This document shows positions 50,144 to 59,236 of a stretch of 64,000 bases of DNA, piece by piece; within the stretch, counting starts at the first letter, position 1, and the number at the start of each line of letters is the position of its first letter. This DNA is from Fibrobacter sp. UWP2 (GTDB lineage Bacteria > Fibrobacterota > Fibrobacteria > Fibrobacterales > Fibrobacteraceae): the NCBI RefSeq assembly GCF_900141705.1, contig NZ_FQYM01000001.1:186001-250000 (forward strand). Reading direction: 5' to 3'. Below the pieces are notes generated by a model, which searched no databases, was not told the origin of the DNA, and saw nothing but the letters and a program-made list of their open reading frames with translations. The position numbers were made by a program, and so were the translations under genes.

Positions 50144-52249
50144 ATGGACATCTCGCAGCTTCCCGGGCTCGGTCCCAAGCGCATGGAGGCCCTCCGCAAG
50201 GCGGGGCTCTGTTCCTTTGCCGACCTGCTGTACAATATCCCCCGCACCTACCTGGACCAGACCAAAGTCACGCCCATAGGCAACTGCCGCGTGGGCGAAA
50301 AGGTCGTGCTCATCGGGACCATCAAGCGGGCGGGCGTGGTACGCGGGAGGCGTTCGCGGTTCATGGCGACCCTCACCGACGGCACGGGCGAAATTCAGCT
50401 CCTGTTTTTCCAGGGGACCAGCTGGTGGGCGCGCCGCGTCAAGAACGACACACGCTGGCTCGTGACGGGCCAGGTGGGTGACTACCGCGGGCTCCAGATG
50501 ACGCACCCCGACATGCAGCCCTTTGACGACGACGAGGAATTCAGCGGCTGCATCCAGCCCGTGTACCCCATTAGCGAGGCATGCCGCGAAGCCCGGATGG
50601 AACAGAAGTTCTTCCGCGGCCTCTACAAGACGATTTTCAAGTTCCCGGACCTCACCCTCCCGGGACTCTGCCCCAAGGAACTCACCGACTACCTGCACTT
50701 TGCGCCCGTAATGGAGAACCTGCGCACGCTGCACCAGCCCAAGGACTTCCCGAGCATTTACCGCGCCAAGCGCGAAATGAAGGTGCTGGAGCTTTTGCCC
50801 TTTTGCCTGCGCATGGTCAAGCGCCGCGAAAACCAGAAGCAGCGCGGGCACGAGCGACAGATTGACCTCGGTACCGTGATGGCTGCCCGGGCGAGCCTCC
50901 CCTTCGAGCTCACCCGCGGGCAGGAGGTGGCCCTCGGCACCATCGTCGAGGGGCTCAACGGCAAAAAACAGTTCCATGCGCTTTTGCAGGGCGACGTGGG
51001 CTGCGGCAAAACCGTGGTCGCGATGCTTGCGATGATGGCAGTGTGCGGCGGTAACGGCGCCGGCAACGGGATGCGCGAGCAATGCGCCATGATGGTGCCG
51101 ACCGACATTTTGGCGCGGCAGCACTACAAGTCGCTCAAACCCTTTTTTGACGCCGCAGGTCTCAATGTCCGCCTCCTGGTGGGGGCTACCCCCGCCGCCG
51201 AGAAGAAGGTTATTCTAGGCGAACTCCAGATGGGGCTATGCAACGTGGTCATCGGGACGCACGCCCTCTTTAGCAAGGACGTGTGCTTTGCAAAGCTCGG
51301 GCTTGTCATCATCGACGAACAGCATCGCTTTGGCGTGGGTCAGCGCGAGGCGCTGCTCGCCAAGGGCGACTACCCCGACATGCTGGTGATGAGCGCGACG
51401 CCGATTCCGCGAAGCCTCGCCATGACGCTCTATGGGGACTTGAAAGTCATCAGCATCAAGGAAAAGCCCGCGGGGCGCAAGCCTATCCGTACCCGCCTCG
51501 TCCCGGCGGAAAAACGCGACGACATGAAGAAGTTTATCTGCAACGAAGCTGCCCGCGGCAACCTATGCTACTGGATTGCTAGCCGCGTGGGGGCCGACGA
51601 CGAGGGCGGCGCCCGGAGCGTGGACGAGATTGTTGAGGAACTGCGGGCGTTCATCAAAAGCAAAGCGGGCTCAAACGGCACGGGAAACGTCGCCGATTTA
51701 AAAGTCGCGGGAGTTCACGGGCAGATGGCCGAAGCGGAGCGCGATGAAATCATCGCGCAGTTCGCGGCGGGCAAAATCCAGATTCTCGTGGCGACGACCG
51801 TCATCGAGGTGGGCGTGAACGTGCCCGCCGCGAACCTGATGGTCATCGACCAGCCAGACCGTTTCGGCCTCGCGCAGTTGCACCAGCTGCGTGGCCGTGT
51901 AGGCCGCGGCGACGCCCAGGCATGGTGCTTTTTGATGATACCCGAAGGCGACGCCGCCGAAAGCAGCATGGAACGACTCTCGAAATTCTCCGTCACCGAA
52001 GACGGTTTTGAAATCGCGGAACTCGACCTGCAGACGCGCGGTGCGGGCAACCTCGAAGGCAACGAGCAGAGCGGCGCCTGGGTGTTCCGCTGGTTCGACT
52101 GGATTGCCGACCAGGAACTCATCAGCCAAACGCTCGAAACTGCAGACCACATTCTAAAAGACGCTTCGGCATTCGACGAAAGAGCCCGCGAAAAGATACA
52201 GGCCTGGTACGACGAAAAGCCCGTCGTCAATGCAGACGGCGTACACTAA
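50144..52249 (+). CDS. recG: ATP-dependent DNA helicase RecG
   Basis: 701 residues from ATG 50144; the longer reading frame would begin inside the MCE gene. RecG reverses stalled forks and drives Holliday junction branch migration. The N-terminal wedge/OB domain covers about 1-250 (LPGLGPKRMEALRKAGL, VLIGTIKRAGVVRGRRSR). Helicase motifs: I QGDVGCGKTVVA, Ia MMVPTDILARQHY, II IIDEQHRFG (DEQH), III SATPIPRSLAMT, IV-V HGQMAEAERDEII and ATTVIEVGVNVPAA, VI QLRGRVGRGDAQ. The C-terminal TRG-type segment is present. The coupling with an MCE gene is unusual. Confidence 0.96.
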   Translation: MDISQLPGLGPKRMEALRKAGLCSFADLLYNIPRTYLDQTKVTPIGNCRVGEKVVLIGTIKRAGVVRGRRSRFMATLTDGTGEIQLLFFQGTSWWARRVKNDTRWLVTGQVGDYRGLQMTHPDMQPFDDDEEFSGCIQPVYPISEACREARMEQKFFRGLYKTIFKFPDLTLPGLCPKELTDYLHFAPVMENLRTLHQPKDFPSIYRAKREMKVLELLPFCLRMVKRRENQKQRGHERQIDLGTVMAARASLPFELTRGQEVALGTIVEGLNGKKQFHALLQGDVGCGKTVVAMLAMMAVCGGNGAGNGMREQCAMMVPTDILARQHYKSLKPFFDAAGLNVRLLVGATPAAEKKVILGELQMGLCNVVIGTHALFSKDVCFAKLGLVIIDEQHRFGVGQREALLAKGDYPDMLVMSATPIPRSLAMTLYGDLKVISIKEKPAGRKPIRTRLVPAEKRDDMKKFICNEAARGNLCYWIASRVGADDEGGARSVDEIVEELRAFIKSKAGSNGTGNVADLKVAGVHGQMAEAERDEIIAQFAAGKIQILVATTVIEVGVNVPAANLMVIDQPDRFGLAQLHQLRGRVGRGDAQAWCFLMIPEGDAAESSMERLSKFSVTEDGFEIAELDLQTRGAGNLEGNEQSGAWVFRWFDWIADQELISQTLETADHILKDASAFDERAREKIQAWYDEKPVVNADGVH

Positions 52250-52292
52250 TCCTGCAAAGAAAAGCGGACTTTCACACCCGCTTAACAATAGT

Positions 52293-52631
52293 TTAAAGAA
52301 GATTCGTGAATGTCCCGACAACGAGCGCGAGCAGTACCACGTTCAAGAAAAACATCGCGCGGCGCACAATCAAGAAGAATACAGCCTGCCAATGCAATAC
52401 GTGGTCCGTCGGGTCCACCAGTTCCTTGAACGCCAAAAAGATGTTGATGCATCCGGTAAGGACCATCATCAAGGCCCCCGGGAAATATCCTTCTCCCCAG
52501 ACCATCGCAGTCACAACGGCACCGCCGATTATCGCCAGCAAGCCGATGACGATTTCGACGCGGAGGAACATATTCTTCATTTGGCGCGCCCTGGCACGTC
52601 TCGCTTCGCGTTTATCCGGCTCGTTTGTCAT
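52293..52631 (-). CDS. Small integral membrane protein
   Basis: 112 residues with a basic N-terminus (KREARRARARQMK) and three hydrophobic segments (about 28-47, 53-68, 84-108). The first loop contains WGEGYFPG. The charge pattern predicts the N-terminus in the cytoplasm. It begins 12 bases after the stop of the BamA-like gene and is probably in its operon. Family not recognised. Confidence 0.75.
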   Translation of the reverse strand: MTNEPDKREARRARARQMKNMFLRVEIVIGLLAIIGGAVVTAMVWGEGYFPGALMMVLTGCINIFLAFKELVDPTDHVLHWQAVFFLIVRRAMFFLNVVLLALVVGTFTNLL

Positions 52632-52643
52632 GATGGGCTCCTG

Positions 52644-54377
52644 CTACAGTGAATACGTCGTCGTGATGGAAAAATGCGGTTCGTGCTTGCGCGCCCCGTT
52701 CATCGGGAAACTCACGTCCACCTTGTTCACCAGACGGCTGATGGACTTGGTCTGCACAAAGCGTGCGCCCAGGCCAAGCACGTAAATCAAGTCTTCGCGG
52801 TTGATGTCCATCAGGTCCCACGCGGTCTCGCCCACGCTCGCGAAGCCGACAAACACGGGCACCAGCGTGAGTATTTCGAAATCCGGGAACCAGCGCTGTT
52901 CGACATTGCCGTACACGCGCGCCTGGCCAGTATAGAACCCGGTCGGGAATCCGGCAAAGCCCTCCGAGCCGCCCAGCGAAAGCTGGTAACCGTACCGCAC
53001 GTCGTCAAAGACGTCGACCTGGCCCTTGACCACCGTAGAAAGCATGTTGCTCGGGTGGAAGATGTATTCGCCAAACACCTTCCCGAAAAAGTCCCTGCGC
53101 TCGCCGTGATCCAGGTAGAAGTACGTCTGCGTCGAGAGGTTCAAGTGGTGGTGGCGACGCCCCAGGTAAAGGTTCGTCCAGAAGTCGAGACGGATGTCGT
53201 TGTCGGCGGCACCGAGCTGCTCGTAGTTCTTGGAAACCTGCGCCTTGAGTTTCCAGCCCTTGTCCACGTCCTCGGTCCACTTCGCGTTGTGGTAGTTCCT
53301 GATTTTCTCGTAACGGAGGTTCGAATATTCGACATAGGCGCCCACGCGGGAATCCTTGCGTTCCGGGAGCCACTCGTTCCAGGCGGAAGCGGAATCGATG
53401 GCATACGCGCTTTCGCCGTCGGTAAACAGGTAGCGGAAAAGCTTGCCTTCGCGCGCCGTAGTCCTCCGGTAGTCATACGTTCCCGCCACATAGAACTTGC
53501 GCTGCGTCCCGCCAAAAGAACGCCCGAGATGGAAGGAGAGCGAGTCGTCGATAAAGTCCTCGACCTTCATGAGTTCGACGGTCTTGTCGCCGTTATATTC
53601 CTGCAGGTTCAGGGAATCAAGCGGCTTGTCGGTAGAATAGGAGGCCGCTCCCGGAGGCATGTCGCCGCTCCCGTAAAAGTAGGCGAAGCGCTGGTTCTTG
53701 AGGCCGGCAATCGTATACGCCCACTGGTTCACGCTACGGCTCAGGAACGGGCGGTACATCTTCCAGCTCGCGAGGTAGCCGTCGGTGTTATAGCTGTACA
53801 GGAAGTCCAAGTGGTTGTAGCGCAGCAAGAAGTGCGGGGCGCCGTATTCCACCTGCCACATGTCGCGGAACTCGTCGTGGCCGAAGTAGAAGCCCAGCAG
53901 TTGCCCCAGCCCGAGGAAGTTGCTTTCCTGCACGCCGATTCCCCAGTTCAGGTTGTCGTACGTCCACTCGCTTCCCGAAAAGCCGAAGCTGACCGGGACC
54001 GTCAAGGTCCAGTTGTCGCTCGTGTGCACGTTCGCGATGTTCTTGCCGCTATCCTGCACCACGGTAATGCTCGCGTCGCTCAAAAAGCGCTGGTCGCGCA
54101 AAAAGCGTTCCGATTCGAGCATCAGGTCGAGGTTCACGTAGTCGCCCTCGTTGAACAGGAGCAGCTTGCGGACGGTATGCTCGCGGGTCTCGATATGCAC
54201 CCAGTTCAAAAAGTCGTAGGCCAGCTTGTCGTAGCGGGTATGCACACGGGAGTCGTCGAACACATCCCCGATGTCGTAGCGGATTTCATCTACACGGAAC
54301 ACGGCCGAGGAATCAGTTTCTTGAGCCGTTGCAGCAGAAAAAAGCAAAAAAAGACAAATTAACACGTAAAAAGGCAC
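52644..54377 (-). CDS. BamA/TamA-like outer-membrane protein with POTRA domain
   Basis: 577 residues if translation starts at GTG 54377; GTG 54383 two codons upstream is possible. The longer frame reaching 54905 is rejected because it would run through the RNase P RNA gene. Signal peptide VPFYVLICLFLLFSAATA. One POTRA-like unit (about 55-110; TVRKLLLFNEGDYVNLDLMLESERFLRDQRFL) precedes a long beta-barrel (about 130-577) with aromatic strand ends (FLGLGQLLGFYFGHDEF, YQLSLGGSEGFAGFPTGFY near the end). It may assist outer-membrane assembly or be an Omp85-type transporter, but only one POTRA is visible where BamA has five. TATATTGT at 54389-54382 lies 5 bases before the chosen GTG. Confidence 0.8.
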   Translation of the reverse strand: MPFYVLICLFLLFSAATAQETDSSAVFRVDEIRYDIGDVFDDSRVHTRYDKLAYDFLNWVHIETREHTVRKLLLFNEGDYVNLDLMLESERFLRDQRFLSDASITVVQDSGKNIANVHTSDNWTLTVPVSFGFSGSEWTYDNLNWGIGVQESNFLGLGQLLGFYFGHDEFRDMWQVEYGAPHFLLRYNHLDFLYSYNTDGYLASWKMYRPFLSRSVNQWAYTIAGLKNQRFAYFYGSGDMPPGAASYSTDKPLDSLNLQEYNGDKTVELMKVEDFIDDSLSFHLGRSFGGTQRKFYVAGTYDYRRTTAREGKLFRYLFTDGESAYAIDSASAWNEWLPERKDSRVGAYVEYSNLRYEKIRNYHNAKWTEDVDKGWKLKAQVSKNYEQLGAADNDIRLDFWTNLYLGRRHHHLNLSTQTYFYLDHGERRDFFGKVFGEYIFHPSNMLSTVVKGQVDVFDDVRYGYQLSLGGSEGFAGFPTGFYTGQARVYGNVEQRWFPDFEILTLVPVFVGFASVGETAWDLMDINREDLIYVLGLGARFVQTKSISRLVNKVDVSFPMNGARKHEPHFSITTTYSL

Positions 54378-54422
54378 GGTCACAATATAGCAATAACTCT
54401 TCCCCCCACGTGCCTTTTTTAC

Positions 54423-54430
54423 TACATTTG
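54423..54430 (+). promoter_or_regulatory. -10 element of rnpB
   Basis: TACATTTG ends at the base before the RNA gene starts in this annotation, with the first paired bases at 54436. Confidence 0.6.
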
Positions 54431-54805
54431 GAGCCGGGTAGCGGATGGCCGCCGGCGAAAGCTGGAGGAAAGTCCGGGCACCACAGGGCAGGATGCTGGA
54501 TAACGTCCAGGCGCGGAAACGCGACAGACAGTGCAACAGAAAGCAAACCGCCAGGTTCGGGCGCAAGCCTGGGCAAGGTAAGGGTGAAACGGCGAGGTAA
54601 GAGCTCACCGCGTTCCTGGTGACAGGGACGGCACGGTAAACCTCATCCGGTGCAAGACCAAGCAGGAATCCGTCCGCAAGGACCGGCTGCGGCCCGCGGC
54701 TGTTGGATATCCGGGTAGGTCGCTTGAGGCGGTCGGTAACGATTCGTCCAGAGAGATGGTCATCGCCCCGCAAGGGGCACAGAACCCGGCTTATAACTAC
54801 CCTAA
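54431..54805 (+). ncRNA. rnpB: RNase P RNA, bacterial type A
   Basis: RNase P removes 5' leaders from pre-tRNAs. The conserved elements are all visible: GGAGGAAAGTCCGGGC near 54473, CAGGGCAG, AACGTCCAGGC, GACAGACAGTGCAACAGA-type J region, AAACCGCC, GGTAAGGGTGAAA, GGTAAGAGCTCACCG, GGCACGGTAAACC, and the 3' end AGAACCCGGCTTATAA. The P1 helix is GGGTAG (54436-54441) with CTACCC (54797-54802). Length about 370 bases. It matches the E. coli RNA in order and spacing. End points are approximate to a few bases. Confidence 0.95.
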
Positions 54806-54808
54806 AAT

Positions 54809-54837
54809 GAAGGCTTCCTCTAACAGAGGAAGCCTTC
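54809..54837. terminator. Bidirectional terminator of rnpB and the corC operon
   Basis: Perfect stem GAAGGCTTCCTC/GAGGAAGCCTTC with a TAACA loop. The minus strand has an ATTTTA end and the plus strand a weaker TCTCC, so it is more convincing for the minus-strand operon. Confidence 0.75.
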
Positions 54838-54846
54838 TCCATAAGA

Positions 54847-54936
54847 CCGCAAAATCCATTCGCTGGCAATCTCACCTCCGGTAAGGATTTTGCTCTCGCC
54901 ACCACGACTCGTTAATACGAGGCGCTTATTGCTCAC
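54847..54936 (-). other. Structured 3' region downstream of corC
   Basis: On the minus strand GCAAAATCC/GGATTTTGC (9 pairs) encloses about 27 bases, and a separate CTCGT/ACGAG hairpin lies just before it. There is no gene here. This may be the 3' untranslated region of the corC operon or a processed small RNA. I see no known RNA family. Confidence 0.35.
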
Positions 54937-54956
54937 ATAAGAACGCTAAAACGCAA

Positions 54957-56282
54957 TTAAACCTTCTGGAAGGCGCCGGTCTTCGTGGCGTTTTTGCCCG
55001 GAGGGAGGATCATCATCACCTTCTCCATGCGGGTGCCGTCCATCTTGAGCACGCGGAAGGTGTAGCCCTCAATCTTGACTTCGGCGCCGGGAGCGGGAAT
55101 CACGCCAAGCGTAGCCTGAATCAGCCCCGAGAGCGTTTCCACATGGGAATTCTCAGGAGCCTCGAGCTCTACGCCCAACTCATCTTCCAAATCCGAGAGC
55201 GTCATGAGCGGGTCCAGAATGTAGCGCCCGTCCTTGAGCTTTTGCACGTCGTCCTCTTCGTCCAAGTCGTCCTCGTCGCGAATCTCGCCCACGATTTCTT
55301 CCAAGATGTCCTCTAGGGTCACGAGGCCAGCCGTGCCGCCGTACTCGTCTACCACAATGGCGAGCTGGTTGCCCGTTTTGCGGAGTTCGGTGAGCAGGTC
55401 ATCGATCTTTTTGTGGTAGGGCACAAACACCGGCGGCATCACGAGCTTCATGATGTCAAAAGGTTCGTCGCGGTGCTCGGTGTACCACTCCAAAAAGTCT
55501 CGGTTCGAAAGGATGCCAACAATGTTGTCCATGGTCTCTTTGTAGACCGGCAAGCGGGAGTGGCGTTCGTTGTTCAGCACCTGCACCAGGTCGTCGAGCG
55601 ATGTCTCCACATCGATGGCGCACATGTCCACACGGGGGGTCATGATTTCGCGCACCGGCGTTTCCACAAAATCGAAGATGTTCAAAATCATCTGCTGCTC
55701 TTCTTTCTCGAGGCCCTCTTCCCCGCCGTCCCTGACGTCAGAGAGGTCGGCCTGCACGGCGTCACGCATTTCCTCGGGCAAAAAGCTCAGCTTGGAATCG
55801 TAGCCGAACCACTTGAGAATCTTGACAAAAATCACGTGGCAAATCTTGGCAGCGGGCACAAAGGGCAAGCGAACCAAGCTGAACAGCGGCACAAGAATTA
55901 CAGACAAAGTATCTGGCTTGAGATTCGCGATGAGGTACGGGAAGAATACCGTCAAAATGTAAAGCACGGCGCAGGCCACAATGAGGTAGGCTGCCACCGA
56001 AAGGTACGGGTACGTGTGCACCCAATCCCACGTGGAATTGCTCAGCACAAAAAAGCCGAGCACGCCCGCGCTCACGTTGCCAAAAATACGGCCAATCGAG
56101 ACGCACTCGTTAAAGCCCTGCCACCGCACGAGGGCGGCAATTTTCTCTTCGCGGGGAGTGCGGTCCTTGTCTTCGCGCTTGCCGTAAATAAGGCTAAAGG
56201 CGCACTTTGTGGCCGAGAACAAGGCGGAGGTCAAAACAAAGACGCAAAGGAAAACGACCGCCAAAATTTCGGAAGTTTCCAT
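54957..56282 (-). CDS. CNNM/CorC-family (hemolysin-like) CBS-domain membrane protein
   Basis: 441 residues. The N-terminal DUF21/CNNM domain (about 1-185) has four hydrophobic segments ([22 protein letters not shown] first). A pair of CBS domains (about 205-325; [22 protein letters not shown] and [11 protein letters not shown]) is followed by a transporter-associated CorC_HlyC domain (about 345-430; [22 protein letters not shown] is at the junction). Proteins of this family are linked to magnesium and cobalt homeostasis; the name hemolysin is historical. It overlaps ybeY by one base and is the third gene of the operon. Confidence 0.92.
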   Translation of the reverse strand: METSEILAVVFLCVFVLTSALFSATKCAFSLIYGKREDKDRTPREEKIAALVRWQGFNECVSIGRIFGNVSAGVLGFFVLSNSTWDWVHTYPYLSVAAYLIVACAVLYILTVFFPYLIANLKPDTLSVILVPLFSLVRLPFVPAAKICHVIFVKILKWFGYDSKLSFLPEEMRDAVQADLSDVRDGGEEGLEKEEQQMILNIFDFVETPVREIMTPRVDMCAIDVETSLDDLVQVLNNERHSRLPVYKETMDNIVGILSNRDFLEWYTEHRDEPFDIMKLVMPPVFVPYHKKIDDLLTELRKTGNQLAIVVDEYGGTAGLVTLEDILEEIVGEIRDEDDLDEEDDVQKLKDGRYILDPLMTLSDLEDELGVELEAPENSHVETLSGLIQATLGVIPAPGAEVKIEGYTFRVLKMDGTRMEKVMMILPPGKNATKTGAFQKV

Positions 56283-56755
56283 CAGTCCTTCTCCTTGTAG
56301 GGGTCAAGGTTCAGGAACTCGCACTCGCGTGCGCGCATCACCTTGCGGTCGGCCGCCTTGATGTGGTCGTAACCCGAGAGGTGCAAAAGACCATGTACAA
56401 TCACGCGTTTGAGTTCGGCAAAAAAGGTGTTGCCGTACTGCGGGGCCTGGCGTTTGACCTGGTCGCGCGCAATGTAGATTTCGCCGAGCATCGTCTCTTC
56501 GCCAGGGAAATCCTCGTGCCATTCAAAAGAGAGTACGTCTGTCACCTTGTCGAGCCTGCGGTAGCTCTTGTTCATCTCGCGCACAAACTCGTCGCTGCAA
56601 AGGACGATGTTGACGTTATCCTCTGTGCCCTCCTCCTTGAGGAGCTTGCGAGCCATCGTTTCGAACTTGTCCTTCCAAGGGAAAGCCTTGATGTCCCCCT
56701 CGCAAAGGAATTCAATCTTATATTTCTTCTTTTTTCTACTAGCAGGGTCTGCCAT
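56282..56755 (-). CDS. ybeY: Endoribonuclease YbeY
   Basis: 157 residues. YbeY is a zinc-dependent RNase needed for 16S rRNA 3'-end maturation and ribosome quality control. The metal site is HGLLHLSGYDH (H, H and H spaced 4 and 6) preceded by LGEIYIARDQVKRQA. The middle has KVTDVLSFEW, which is diagnostic. The Lys-rich N-terminus (about 6-11) is an extension. It is commonly near corC and phoH; corC follows here, phoH is not in this window. Confidence 0.94.
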   Translation of the reverse strand: MADPASRKKKKYKIEFLCEGDIKAFPWKDKFETMARKLLKEEGTEDNVNIVLCSDEFVREMNKSYRRLDKVTDVLSFEWHEDFPGEETMLGEIYIARDQVKRQAPQYGNTFFAELKRVIVHGLLHLSGYDHIKAADRKVMRARECEFLNLDPYKEKD

Positions 56756-57045
56756 TAAATATTATACCACTTCTTTAGATTTTCGATAATCGCTTCGGCC
56801 TGGGCCTTTCCGCTAATGTTAAACTTGCTGCGGGCCTTGAAGGCGCCGGCGACTTTTTGATAACGGCGAAGGTACACCTTCGGCTCGCCAAATTCGCCCG
56901 TCTTTTGGTTCTTTTCCTGGCAAAGAAACATCATGGTCTGCCAGGCGCCCTTGGTCAGGACAGCCTTGTCCAGCTCCTTGATAATCTGATCGCCCGTCTC
57001 CATATCGTTCATTTCAACGGTAGGCTCTTCAACTTCCATACTCAT
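56755..57045 (-). CDS. Conserved-looking small protein of unknown function
   Basis: 96 residues from ATG 57045, which has an AGAGG site; an ATG 27 bases earlier is less likely. The N-terminus is acidic, then KGAWQTMMFLCQEKNQKTGEFGEPKVYLRRYQKVAGAFKARSKFNI, a mixed beta/alpha segment with several aromatic and basic residues, which might bind nucleic acid. It overlaps ybeY by one base and is the first gene of the ybeY-corC operon. TATCTTTT at 57091-57084 is a possible -10. Confidence 0.7.
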   Translation of the reverse strand: MSMEVEEPTVEMNDMETGDQIIKELDKAVLTKGAWQTMMFLCQEKNQKTGEFGEPKVYLRRYQKVAGAFKARSKFNISGKAQAEAIIENLKKWYNI

Positions 57046-57122
57046 AATGGACCTCTGTAATAAAAAAGACAATTTTGCACCCTAAAAGATACATTTTTAT
57101 CACAATATTAACAAATAATAGA

Positions 57123-57130
57123 TATATTTA
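57123..57130 (+). promoter_or_regulatory. -10 element of the FecR/beta-helix operon
   Basis: TATATTTA, about 30 bases before the ATG, with a GAGAGG ribosome site between. Confidence 0.5.
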
Positions 57131-57160
57131 AATTGATTTACATCTCTATCGAGAGGTTTT

Positions 57161-59236
57161 ATGTCATATTCTGCAAATTTTAAGGTTGTAGCAACTCTTC
57201 TCGCGGTGCTGGTATCCCTATCGGCGGCCGCCAAAAGCGGCAAAATTCGCTATGCCGTGGGCGAACCCGAGAACAAAGTTATCTTGCATCCCAACGGCAA
57301 ACAGGAAGAAGCCAAAATCGGCGGAAAGATCAAAGAAAAAGACAAAGTGCGCACCGGTCTGGAATCCCAAGTCATTGTCGCCCTCCCCGACGGGAGTACC
57401 ATCTCGATCGAAGAAAACTCCCTAGTCGAATTTTCCACACTCAATGCCGAAAACGGCATTCAGACCGCCATGACCGACGTCAAGCAGGGCAAGGTCAGGT
57501 TCGACGCCCAAAAGCAGACCGGCAAAAGCAGCTTCCAGTTCAAAACCGGAACGGCAACGGCCGCCATCCGCGGAACCGAAGGTGGCGCAGGCATCACCCC
57601 CAAGAACAGACCCGTCTACGCATTGAACTCCGGCCTCATCGAAGTGAACGACCAGTGCGGCGCCAAAACCTCCGTTTCGGCAGGCGAAGCTGTAATTGGC
57701 GACGGCAAATGCGGATTTAGGAAATTCAAGCTAAAACACGCCGGCGATACCAAGGTCATGGACCAGCTCCTTAAACTGGGCGACGCCGACAACCTGAGCA
57801 ACGAAGAAGTGCAAAAGCAACTTGACGTGATCAGCGAAGCCATCGACAAGGCCATCACCGAAAAAATCATCAAAACGGTCTGTACCGCAGAAGGCGTCCC
57901 CGACACTGTCACCAAGAACAGCCTGACCACCAACATCAACTGCGCCTCTGAAGTCCCCAACACCTTGACCGTCAACGGAACCACGTTCCAAGGAACCAGC
58001 TCGGGTTCGTACACCATTGAATGGATCGACAACGCTCTGGGCGTCAAGCGTTTTGACCTCATTTGCAAGGACACCGTGGACCTGGTCGGCATTATCCAAG
58101 CACAACTCAAGGAATTCGGTAAGCAAAAGAAAAAGAACCAGTCGGATATCGAAAAAGCAAACTTCTTCTTGAACCTTCTCCCAAACAACCTGAAAAAAGC
58201 GGAATATGAGTTCACCTGCGGATCCATCGAGTTCATGTACTACGACCCGGCAATCGACTCCCTCAACAAGGCGCGTCTAGATTCCCTAGAAAAGCAGGAT
58301 TCTCTCAGCAAGGGTGAGACTCACGACAAGGAGTTAAGCGTAAACGTCAATGTCGAAAAGACATGCGACAACGGCGCCATTGACATCGAGGGAAAAATCT
58401 CGGGTCATCCCACGCAGGTTTCCTTTGTGCTTGGTCCCACAACCGAGACCCTCAACTTGGACTCCAGCCAAACAGAATTTACGCACAGCATCTCGGTCAA
58501 CGACCAAAAGAAAAACTGGAATGCAACAGAACTCGTGGTGACGGTGACCCTCAAGGACGGATCCACCCTCGTTCAAAAACTACCGATTTCCATCAACAAG
58601 GCTTGCAAGACCATCAACACCAACAAGCCCGCCGTTACCATTGTGAACCAGCAAACCGGCATTCCCATAGCCCCCTGCAAGGCATCCTTCAAGATTTCCA
58701 ACAACACCGACGACGAGGGCATTGGCTCCCTGTTCATTGACGGAGACCTCATCAAGGAATTCAACATACAGAACAACGACGCGGAAGACTTCGCCCTTGC
58801 TAGCGGAACGCACACCTATAAGATCGTATTCAATGACCAGGCGGGCAATACCAACAGCGCACAAAGCAAACTGGTCTGCCTGGACCCGAACAACACCGCC
58901 TACATTGCCATTGACGGCATTCGCAGTCCCTCTAGTAAGCGTTTGCGCGTGCCGCCCCCACCCCGGGACGTCAACAAGTACATTTACAAGAATATGCGCT
59001 ACGAAATCAAGAACATCAAAAACGACGACTACTCCCAGATTGAAAGCATCACCATCACCCAGTCTGGCGTAAACGGCAACGTGTTCTACCTGAGCAACGC
59101 AAACAACGGGATTGACCATTTGACTTTCAACCAGAACATTGCGTTAGAGCGTAACAAGACCACAACCGTCAAGGTCAGGGTCAAGCTTTATAACGGCAAG
59201 ATTCTTGAGAACAGCATAACTTACGAGGCCCGTTAA
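57161..59236 (+). CDS. Exported FecR-domain protein with Ig-like repeats
   Basis: 691 residues. Signal peptide (about 1-23). A FecR domain covers about 30-150: KDKVRTGLESQVIVALPDGSTISIEENSLVEFSTL and FQFKTGTATAAIRGTEGG match the family consensus for sensory or structural surface proteins. No anti-sigma or transmembrane region is present, so it is not a classical FecR regulator. The rest is beta-rich and contains Ig-like sections near 390-480 and 495-580 with paired Cys. Two Cys pairs could form disulfides. Its TAA overlaps the ATG of the next gene, showing coupling. It probably forms a surface or periplasmic complex with the beta-helix protein. Confidence 0.8.
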   Translation: MSYSANFKVVATLLAVLVSLSAAAKSGKIRYAVGEPENKVILHPNGKQEEAKIGGKIKEKDKVRTGLESQVIVALPDGSTISIEENSLVEFSTLNAENGIQTAMTDVKQGKVRFDAQKQTGKSSFQFKTGTATAAIRGTEGGAGITPKNRPVYALNSGLIEVNDQCGAKTSVSAGEAVIGDGKCGFRKFKLKHAGDTKVMDQLLKLGDADNLSNEEVQKQLDVISEAIDKAITEKIIKTVCTAEGVPDTVTKNSLTTNINCASEVPNTLTVNGTTFQGTSSGSYTIEWIDNALGVKRFDLICKDTVDLVGIIQAQLKEFGKQKKKNQSDIEKANFFLNLLPNNLKKAEYEFTCGSIEFMYYDPAIDSLNKARLDSLEKQDSLSKGETHDKELSVNVNVEKTCDNGAIDIEGKISGHPTQVSFVLGPTTETLNLDSSQTEFTHSISVNDQKKNWNATELVVTVTLKDGSTLVQKLPISINKACKTINTNKPAVTIVNQQTGIPIAPCKASFKISNNTDDEGIGSLFIDGDLIKEFNIQNNDAEDFALASGTHTYKIVFNDQAGNTNSAQSKLVCLDPNNTAYIAIDGIRSPSSKRLRVPPPPRDVNKYIYKNMRYEIKNIKNDDYSQIESITITQSGVNGNVFYLSNANNGIDHLTFNQNIALERNKTTTVKVRVKLYNGKILENSITYEAR

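Noticed and set aside
52674-54362. 562-codon plus-strand open frame opposite the BamA-like gene
   Set aside because: The opposite strand has a signal peptide, POTRA unit and barrel strands; this frame has only Val/Arg/His-rich filler.
54378-54905. Upstream extension of the BamA-like frame
   Set aside because: It would pass through the RNase P RNA gene and the shared terminator; the signal peptide begins at 54377 or 54383.
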